DNA of 5,005 nucleotides from an uncultured Lachnospiraceae bacterium (lineage in GTDB: Bacteria > Bacillota > Clostridia > Lachnospirales > Lachnospiraceae). Shown one piece after another: positions 1 to 3,753 of the stretch. A program made the position numbers and the translations under genes. The stretch spans positions 1 through 5,005 of the forward strand of contig CADCPP010000177.1 of NCBI GenBank assembly GCA_902803355.1, read 5' to 3'. The first letter of the stretch is position 1, and the number at the start of each line of letters is the position of its first letter. A model generated the notes under the pieces. It had not been told where the DNA came from. It searched no databases and saw only the letters and a list, made by a program, of their open reading frames with translations.

Positions 1-378
1 ATCGTGCCGCTGCTCATCATCTGCGTCGGCGGCGCCGTGCTGACCTATCTTTACTGCAATGCCTTCTGCAAGAAGATCTTTCCGGACTACCGCCACGAGG
101 CCTTCCTGTCGCTCTACGGTATGCTGACCGGGACCGCTTCCACAGGCGTCATTCTCCTGCGTGAGATCGATCCGCAGTTCAAGACGCCGGCCGCCAACAA
201 CATGGTCTATCAGCAGACCTGGGCCATCCTCTTCGGCGCGCCCATGCTGCTCATGATGGGCTTCGCCCCGCAGAGCACCACAAACGCCCTCATCACCATG
301 GCCGTCATGGTGGTCATGTTCTTCATTCTGAACGAGATCGCTCTGCTTCGGGTAAAGAAGCGCGCAAAAAAGAAATAA
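1..378 (+). CDS. Sodium:glutamate symporter-like (GltS family) membrane transporter, C-terminal part
   Basis: This reading frame is open from the first base and ends with TAA at 376-378, so the 5' part lies outside the window; the GTG at 4 is an internal codon and not a start. The visible 125 codons show a membrane segment at about residues 1-19, a glycine/threonine-rich stretch LTGTASTGVILLREIDPQFK at about 42-61, two more hydrophobic segments at about 72-88 and 95-116, and a basic tail (KKRAKKK). The small-residue GTASTG stretch followed by LREIDPxFKTPAA fits the second pore-lining repeat of GltS-type sodium/glutamate symporters as I know them. By family this would be an inner-membrane, sodium-driven uptake protein; the substrate cannot be read from this fragment. 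It is separated from the next gene by a strong terminator and so is probably not part of the sigma-factor units. Family assignment is moderate, the gene being real is near certain. Confidence 0.72.
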   Translation: MVPLLIICVGGAVLTYLYCNAFCKKIFPDYRHEAFLSLYGMLTGTASTGVILLREIDPQFKTPAANNMVYQQTWAILFGAPMLLMMGFAPQSTTNALITMAVMVVMFFILNEIALLRVKKRAKKK

Positions 379-388
379 AAAAAACGGC

Positions 389-411
389 AGGCGTTTCCTC
401 AAAGCGCCTTT
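389..411 (+). other. Weak hairpin just after the transporter gene
   Basis: AGGCGTTT (389-396) pairs with AAAGCGCCT (401-409) across the loop CCTC, with G404 bulged, and is followed by only three T residues (409-411). It may help end or protect the transporter transcript, but the T run is too short for a confident terminator call; the strong terminator lies 27 bases further on. Confidence 0.3.
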
Positions 412-437
412 ACCCGTCACGGCCTTTGGCAGCGCCA

Positions 438-467
438 CCCTCTCCCGCGTCCGGGAGAGGGTTTTTT
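438..467 (+). terminator. Strong rho-independent terminator of the transporter gene
   Basis: CCCTCTCCCG (438-447) and CGGGAGAGGG (452-461) form a perfect 10-bp GC-rich stem around the four-base loop CGTC, directly followed by six T residues (462-467). There is no matching T run on the opposite strand, so it acts on rightward transcription. It insulates the upstream transporter gene from the first sigma-factor unit. Confidence 0.93.
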
Positions 468-497
468 GTGCCCGCTGCGCGGCTTATTCCCGCGCCT

Positions 498-548
498 TAT
501 AATTGTTTTGCCTTTTTCTGTGGGTTTTTTCGGAATGCCGTGTATAAT
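498..548 (+). promoter_or_regulatory. Promoter region of module A, conserved in module B
   Basis: A perfect TATAAT -10 box lies at 543-548 within GTGTATAATAG. With the usual 17-base spacer the -35 position (520-525) reads GTGGGT, which does not resemble TTGACA. The same arrangement (GTGGGG, 17 bases, TATAAT) occurs before the second sigma gene. A block TTTTGCCTT (506-514) about 30 bases upstream of the -10 is also shared. The start of transcription should be near 555, giving a leader of about 23 bases. A second TATAAT string at 498-503 has no -35 partner but aligns with the left edge of the conserved block (TACGAT at 3132-3137). The good -10, poor but conserved -35 and shared upstream block suggest either an activator-dependent housekeeping promoter or recognition by another sigma factor, possibly the encoded ones. 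Confidence 0.75.
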
Positions 549-562
549 AGAACAGAAGGCAC

Positions 563-570
563 GGGAGGAG
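563..570 (+). promoter_or_regulatory. Ribosome binding site of first sigma gene
   Basis: GGGAGGAG lies 7 bases before the ATG at 578 and fixes this start. Confidence 0.85.
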
Positions 571-577
571 CCCCGCC

Positions 578-1123
578 ATGGCAGCACAACGCATCATTGA
601 CAAACTGAAAAGCCGGGACGAGAGCGGCATAGACGAGCTTCTGCTGCACTACGGCCCGCTGCTTCGCTACGTCATTGCGCCTTTCCTGCCGGATGCCCGC
701 GACCGGGAAGAGGTCCTGCAGAACACTGCTATGAATGTCTGGCAGAACATTGACCGCTACGATGAGACGAAAGGCAGCTGGACGACCTGGCTCACTGCCA
801 TCGCCCGGAATGCAGCCTTAAACCGCGCCCGCGCCGAACAGGGAAGGCAGGCCGGAGATCTGCCTGAAGACGAAGCCGATCCCGGACCTACGCCTGAGGA
901 ACAGGTTCTCCGAAAGGAGCGGCAGAAAGCCCTGCTCGCCGCTCTGGACAGCCTGAAAAAGAGCGAGCGGGCGCTCTTTTTCCGCAAATACTACTATCGC
1001 CAGTCTACCGCACAGATCGCCGCCGAGCTCGGCACGACCGAGCGCGCCGTGGAGGGAAAGCTTTACCGCATCAAGCAGAAGCTGAGAGACCTGCTGGAAG
1101 GAGGGAAAAATGGAAGGCCGTAA
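578..1123 (+). CDS. ECF-type RNA polymerase sigma-70 factor, module A
   Basis: This 181-residue protein has the size and two-domain layout of extracytoplasmic-function sigma factors, which direct RNA polymerase to a dedicated promoter set. Region 2 spans about residues 20-87: the core-binding part includes DREEVLQNTAMNVW (42-55), and the -10-binding part includes WLTAIARNAALNRAR (71-85). A variable acidic linker with prolines follows (about 87-112). Region 4 spans about 115-173, with a helix-turn-helix around STAQIAAELGTTERAVEG (143-160) and the recognition helix continuing to KLYRIKQKLR (161-170). There is no region 1 or region 3 of the housekeeping type and no added C-terminal domain. The start is supported by a good ribosome site and a promoter just upstream. 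The 3' end overlaps the membrane-protein gene by 14 bases, which points to coupled translation. A diverged paralogue lies at 3211-3753. Sigma-factor identity is secure; its target promoters are unknown. Confidence 0.95.
   Translation: MAAQRIIDKLKSRDESGIDELLLHYGPLLRYVIAPFLPDARDREEVLQNTAMNVWQNIDRYDETKGSWTTWLTAIARNAALNRARAEQGRQAGDLPEDEADPGPTPEEQVLRKERQKALLAALDSLKKSERALFFRKYYYRQSTAQIAAELGTTERAVEGKLYRIKQKLRDLLEGGKNGRP
1096..1105 (+). promoter_or_regulatory. Ribosome binding site of module A membrane protein, inside the sigma gene
   Basis: GGAAGGAGGG sits in the last codons of the sigma factor (the LLEGG segment) and 4 bases before ATG 1110. The matching GGAAGGAG occurs at the same coding position in module B, so the sigma C terminus doubles as the ribosome site of its partner. 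Confidence 0.85.
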
Positions 1124-2648
1124 GAAAAGCGGGCCGCACCCCGACAGTTTTGACGAACTGCTGGAAGAAAGCCTGCCCGAGATCGCCGATCCCGCGACCG
1201 GTGAACGCGTCAATCCCTGGCGTCAGTCCATGAATGATATCCTGGCCAGCCTGGCGCTCGGCTTCATTAATCTGCAGTTCGGCAATCTGATCGACCTGCT
1301 TTTCCCGCTGCTCAGCACTGCCTTCGGCCTGCTGGGCTGGTACCGCCTGCGCCGGGAGAACAAGGGTTTCCGTTTCGGATGTGTCGTTATGTTCGCAAGG
1401 ACAGCTGTCTTCTTCCTCGACACCTTCCGCAGCTTCACGATCGTCGGTACGAAAGACCTTTTTCCCGGCTCTCTCTACAACATCATCCAGTTCTTTTTCA
1501 TCCTCCTCTATCTGCTGCAGCTTTTTGCCCTGAAACAGGGCATCGGCCTGCTGCAGAAAAAGGCCGGAAGACAGGAAGATACGCTGATCATTACCGCGCT
1601 GATCGTCTGGTGTGTCGTGCTGGCGTTTTTGGCGCTGGCGGGCGGAGGGGGCGGACTGGTCGCTATCATCATGATGCTTATCGTCGCGGTTCTTCTTTAC
1701 CAGATCTGGAAGCTGTCCCGCACCCTGGACGAGATCGGCTATGCCATCGTCCCCGCACCGTCAAGACTTACGCCTGCCGCCATGATGGAGCTGTTTCTCG
1801 GCGTGCTCTTTGCCGGCAGCGTCCTGTGTTTCGTCTGCTTCGGGCGCTATCCGATGAAATGGGAGAAATACGAAGCGGCATATGCCCCTGCTTCGGTGGT
1901 GGAGATCGGCGTGCCGAAGATCCCCTCCGAGACCGAGATCCTCGCTTCGCAGCTGATCGGTATGGGCTTTCCGGAGGAGGTCCTCACGGATCTTTCCGAA
2001 GAGGACCTGAACCGCTGCAAAGGTGCGCTGAAGATCTATACGCAGGACAGCGACTGCTCTGCGTTTGGCGTTAGCGGCATGAGAATGCGCAGCGTTGCCG
2101 TTGTGCTCTCCGAAGAACCGCGTCTTTGGCGGATCTTCTACCATTTCTCGCTGCGCGACGAGTCGAATTATTGGGGCACCGACGCGCTTGAGATCCGGCC
2201 CACCGCGCTCTTCAGCTACATTCCCGAGATCACGCAGGAGCCCGAAGGCCGAATCCTGAGGGAGGAGGACGGCAGGACGCTGTCCGCGCCGGTCCGGATG
2301 CAGAAGGAATCCTACTCCCAGGAATCTGTCCTTTTCGGCAGTCCCTGGAGCGGCGAAGCCTGGTTCGCCTCATTTTCCCTTCCGCACAGTTTCCATAACG
2401 CCCGCGGCTACGTGACGCTCGAAGTGAAGAACATCTATGAGGACGTCGATTTTTCCTGGGGATACAACGCGCTGATCCTGATCCAGAACCGCTGGTGCAG
2501 CGGCCTTCTGTACACCCATCAGACAAGTCCCTGGCAGTATCCGGTCCGTTCCGCCAAAACTGCTGCCATGCAGAGCACCGCTTCTGCGGCACAGGGCGCC
2601 TTTGTGCACATCACCATCCCCAGCTGGTTCTTCCCGGAGGAATATTGA
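1110..2648 (+). CDS. Polytopic membrane protein, putative anti-sigma factor/sensor, module A
   Basis: I do not recognise a characterised domain in this 512-residue protein. An acidic soluble N terminus (1-41) contains DSFDELLEESLP (12-23) and NPW (35-37). About seven hydrophobic segments follow, near 42-58, 60-77, 90-107, 122-141, 159-178, 182-199 and 226-245. Basic loops at 79-88 (RLRRENKGFR) and 142-154 fit an N-inside, C-outside topology, which would place residues 246-512 outside the cell. This outer part starts with RYPMKWEK (246-253), then GMGFPEEVLTDLSEEDLNRC (284-303), and has conserved aromatic-rich stretches RLWRIFYHF and YWGTDALEIRP. The gene overlaps the sigma gene by 14 bases. 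Cytoplasmic tail, membrane anchor, outer domain and coupling to a sigma gene together suggest an anti-sigma factor that senses an envelope signal. That role is an inference; a membrane partner of another kind, such as a transport or efflux component under sigma control, remains possible. A paralogue starts at 3750. Confidence 0.9.
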   Translation: MEGRKKSGPHPDSFDELLEESLPEIADPATGERVNPWRQSMNDILASLALGFINLQFGNLIDLLFPLLSTAFGLLGWYRLRRENKGFRFGCVVMFARTAVFFLDTFRSFTIVGTKDLFPGSLYNIIQFFFILLYLLQLFALKQGIGLLQKKAGRQEDTLIITALIVWCVVLAFLALAGGGGGLVAIIMMLIVAVLLYQIWKLSRTLDEIGYAIVPAPSRLTPAAMMELFLGVLFAGSVLCFVCFGRYPMKWEKYEAAYAPASVVEIGVPKIPSETEILASQLIGMGFPEEVLTDLSEEDLNRCKGALKIYTQDSDCSAFGVSGMRMRSVAVVLSEEPRLWRIFYHFSLRDESNYWGTDALEIRPTALFSYIPEITQEPEGRILREEDGRTLSAPVRMQKESYSQESVLFGSPWSGEAWFASFSLPHSFHNARGYVTLEVKNIYEDVDFSWGYNALILIQNRWCSGLLYTHQTSPWQYPVRSAKTAAMQSTASAAQGAFVHITIPSWFFPEEY

Positions 2649-2673
2649 CCGCACGCCGGAAAAACGCTACAAT
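2645..2673 (+). promoter_or_regulatory. Housekeeping promoter of the ABM-domain gene
   Basis: TTGACC (2645-2650) and TACAAT (2668-2673) are separated by exactly 17 bases, each one mismatch from the sigma-A consensus. The -35 box contains the TGA stop codon of the preceding gene. Transcription should start near 2680, so the small gene can be expressed independently of module A. Confidence 0.75.
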
Positions 2674-2695
2674 GAAGGCAGATCTTTCCCAAAGC

Positions 2696-2702
2696 AAGGA
2701 GG
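2696..2702 (+). promoter_or_regulatory. Ribosome binding site deciding the ABM gene start
   Basis: A full AAGGAGG lies 5 bases before ATG 2708. The same frame is open much further upstream (to 2495), but that extension runs through the end of the membrane-protein gene and the promoter, so 2708 is the start. Confidence 0.9.
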
Positions 2703-2707
2703 AAGCC

Positions 2708-2995
2708 ATGATTGTACTGAACGTCACCTACAAATGCACCCCTGAACAAAGAGACGCCTTCCTGAAAAAGCTGAATGAGGAGGGCCTTGCCGCCGCCTGC
2801 CGCGCGGAGGAGGGCAACCTCAAATATGACTATTACCTGCCGGAAAACGGCAGCGGAGAGCTGCTGCTTGTGGAAAAATGGCGCGACGCCGAAGCGCTCA
2901 GGCTACACGCGGGCTTTCCTCATTTCAAACGGATCGGCGAAGTCAGAAGCGAGCTCGGCATCGAGGCCACGATCGAAAAATTCATCACAGAATAA
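2708..2995 (+). CDS. ABM-domain (YgiN-like) putative quinol/antibiotic-biosynthesis-type monooxygenase
   Basis: This 95-residue protein fits the small ferredoxin-like ABM fold (antibiotic biosynthesis monooxygenase, YgiN/LsrG-like) in length and in pattern: an opening strand MIVLNVTYKC, a helix TPEQRDAFLKKLNEEGL (11-27), a central stretch GNLKYDYYLPEN (36-47), the strand ELLLVEKWRDAEAL (51-64), and H67 with PHF (71-73). The E-x-W followed about ten residues later by a histidine and then HF is a frequent signature of this family. Members act as cofactor-independent oxygenases or as signal-degrading isomerases and usually form dimers; the substrate here cannot be read. The gene follows the module A membrane protein after 59 bases and has its own housekeeping promoter, so its link with the sigma system is positional only. 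No obvious T-tract terminator follows. Confidence 0.85.
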   Translation: MIVLNVTYKCTPEQRDAFLKKLNEEGLAAACRAEEGNLKYDYYLPENGSGELLLVEKWRDAEALRLHAGFPHFKRIGEVRSELGIEATIEKFITE

Positions 2996-3009
2996 AGGCG
3001 TCTTTATTT

Positions 3010-3026
3010 CCCTGCCGCAGGCAGGG
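3010..3026 (+). repeat. Short GC-rich hairpin after the ABM gene
   Basis: CCCTGCC (3010-3016) and GGCAGGG (3020-3026) form a perfect 7-bp stem with loop GCA, 15 bases after the stop codon. It is followed by AGAAAGAC with no T run, so it is not a standard intrinsic terminator; it could slow 3' degradation of the transcript or help termination together with the next hairpin. Confidence 0.5.
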
Positions 3027-3046
3027 AGAAAGACAGAAAAAATGAC

Positions 3047-3091
3047 AGGGGGACGGTTCTTTTGTCTGCTGAGACAAAAAACCGTCCCTCT
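3047..3091. repeat. Large imperfect palindrome, REP-like element
   Basis: The arm 3047-3067 (AGGGGGACGGTTCTTTTGTCT without its last bases) pairs with 3072-3091 across the loop GCTG. About 20 pairs form, with C3059 bulged and one G-T pair (3049-3089). From memory, closely similar GGGGACGGTTCTTTTGTCT palindromes recur between genes in many Clostridia, like REP elements mobilised by REP-associated Y1 transposases; I cannot verify this here. Read rightwards it lacks a T tract. Read leftwards the stem is followed after a few bases by six T (3042-3037 complement), but there is no leftward gene to terminate. Confidence 0.7.
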
Positions 3092-3102
3092 CTCTTGTCT
3101 GC

Positions 3103-3132
3103 CCCTGTCTCTCTGTCTTCATCCCTGTCTCT
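3103..3132. repeat. TGTCT-rich direct repeats beside the palindrome
   Basis: CCCTGTCTCT occurs exactly at 3103-3112 and again at 3123-3132, a 20-base period, with further copies of the core CTGTCT at 3113-3118 and TTGTCT at 3095-3100. CCCCTGTC (3102-3109) is also complementary to GACAGGGG (3044-3051) at the left edge of the palindrome, so an alternative outer pairing is possible. The repeats end exactly where the conserved promoter block of module B begins. Confidence 0.6.
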
Positions 3133-3182
3133 ACGATTTTTGCCTTATTATGCGTGGGGTTTCCCGATATTCGGTGTATAAT
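3132..3182 (+). promoter_or_regulatory. Promoter region of module B, conserved with module A
   Basis: TATAAT lies at 3177-3182 inside GTGTATAATAG, and GTGGGG occupies the -35 position (3154-3159) with a 17-base spacer. In the interval from GTGGG to the -10 box, 17 of 23 bases match module A. The TTTTGCCTT block (3138-3146) is shared but sits two bases further from the -10 than in module A. Transcription should start near 3189. The region overlaps a possible upstream GTG start of the sigma frame at 3154, which is one reason to reject that start. Confidence 0.75.
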
Positions 3183-3197
3183 AGTTCAGAAGACCTC

Positions 3198-3203
3198 AAG
3201 GAG
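3198..3203 (+). promoter_or_regulatory. Ribosome binding site of second sigma gene
   Basis: AAGGAG lies 7 bases before ATG 3211, the same spacing as in module A, and selects this ATG over the GTG at 3154. Confidence 0.85.
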
Positions 3204-3210
3204 CATCAGC

Positions 3211-3753
3211 ATGAACGCGCAGCCTGTCATTGAAAAACTAAGGAGCCGGGACGAAAGCGGCCTGCAGGACCTTCTGCAGCACTTCGGTCCCCTGCTGCGC
3301 TATGTCATCAAGCCCTTCCTCAGTGATGAGCGGGACCGGGAAGAAGTCCTGCAGAACGTTCTTTTGACTGTCTGGGAAAAGATCGATTCCTTCGATACGG
3401 AAAAAGGCAGCTGGACGAGCTGGCTGACCGCCATCGCCCGCAACGCCGCCTTAAACCGTGCGCGTACCGAAAAGCGGCACAAAGCGGATGAGCTTACCGA
3501 AGAGGAAGCTGCCTTAGATCCCGCCTCCGCGCCGGAGAAAGCCATGCTTCGCAAGGAGCGCCGGGACGCCCTGCTTGGGGCGCTTGCCTCTCTGAAGAAA
3601 AGCGACCGCATCCTGTTTTACCGCAAATACTATTACCGGCAGCCCACCGCGCAGATCGCCGCGGAGCTTGGCCTGACCGAGCGCGCGGTGGAAGGAAGGC
3701 TCTACCGCATTAAGCAGAAGCTGAAAAATCTACTGGAAGGAGAACTGTCATGA
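3211..3753 (+). CDS. ECF-type RNA polymerase sigma-70 factor, module B
   Basis: This 180-residue protein is a paralogue of the sigma factor at 578-1123: by eye 62 of the first 87 residues are identical. Region 2 covers about 20-87, with DREEVLQNVLLTVW (42-55) and the unchanged WLTAIARNAALNRAR (71-85). The linker (about 88-113) is acidic and differs strongly from the first copy. Region 4 covers about 118-176, with the helix-turn-helix PTAQIAAELGLTERAVEG (145-162) and RLYRIKQKLK (163-172), nearly the same as in the first copy. The frame could be extended to GTG 3154, adding 19 residues, but the conserved -10 box lies inside that extension and the paralogue starts at the matching ATG, so 3211 is preferred. 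The gene ends in an ATGA overlap with the membrane-protein gene. The two factors probably read similar promoters; the linker and core-binding surface may carry partner specificity. Confidence 0.95.
   Translation: MNAQPVIEKLRSRDESGLQDLLQHFGPLLRYVIKPFLSDERDREEVLQNVLLTVWEKIDSFDTEKGSWTSWLTAIARNAALNRARTEKRHKADELTEEEAALDPASAPEKAMLRKERRDALLGALASLKKSDRILFYRKYYYRQPTAQIAAELGLTERAVEGRLYRIKQKLKNLLEGELS
3737..3742 (+). promoter_or_regulatory. Ribosome binding site of module B membrane protein, inside the sigma gene
   Basis: AAGGAG within the codons for LLEGE of the sigma factor lies 7 bases before ATG 3750. Together with the ATGA overlap it indicates translational coupling. Confidence 0.85.

Noticed and set aside
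426..608. 60-codon open frame before the first sigma gene
   Set aside because: It runs through the terminator stem and the promoter, has no ribosome site, and overlaps the sigma start.
1962..2030. MGFP...L pattern in the outer domain resembling a ubiquitin-associated (UBA) domain
   Set aside because: The stretch is predicted to be extracytoplasmic and only a short helix pair matches; the resemblance is too weak for a domain call.
1379..2074. 231-codon + strand frame inside the module A membrane-protein gene
   Set aside because: Arginine-rich shadow of the real frame; the frame of 1110-2648 encodes membrane segments and motifs conserved in the paralogue.
2495..2707. N-terminal extension of the ABM protein in the same frame
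   Set aside because: It overlaps the end of the membrane-protein gene and contains the promoter; a full AAGGAGG sits at the right distance before ATG 2708.
3047..3091. Palindrome as the intrinsic terminator of the ABM gene
   Set aside because: The T residues lie inside the stem, and the sequence after it on the + strand is CTCTCTTGTCTG, not a T tract.
3010..3132. CRISPR array or riboswitch in the junction
   Set aside because: There are only two exact 10-base repeats with no regular spacers, and no recognisable aptamer core; the leader of the sigma gene is too short for a riboswitch.
3154..3210. GTG start extending the second sigma factor by 19 residues
   Set aside because: The GTG is the conserved -35 position and the extension contains the -10 box; ATG 3211 has the ribosome site and matches the paralogue's start.
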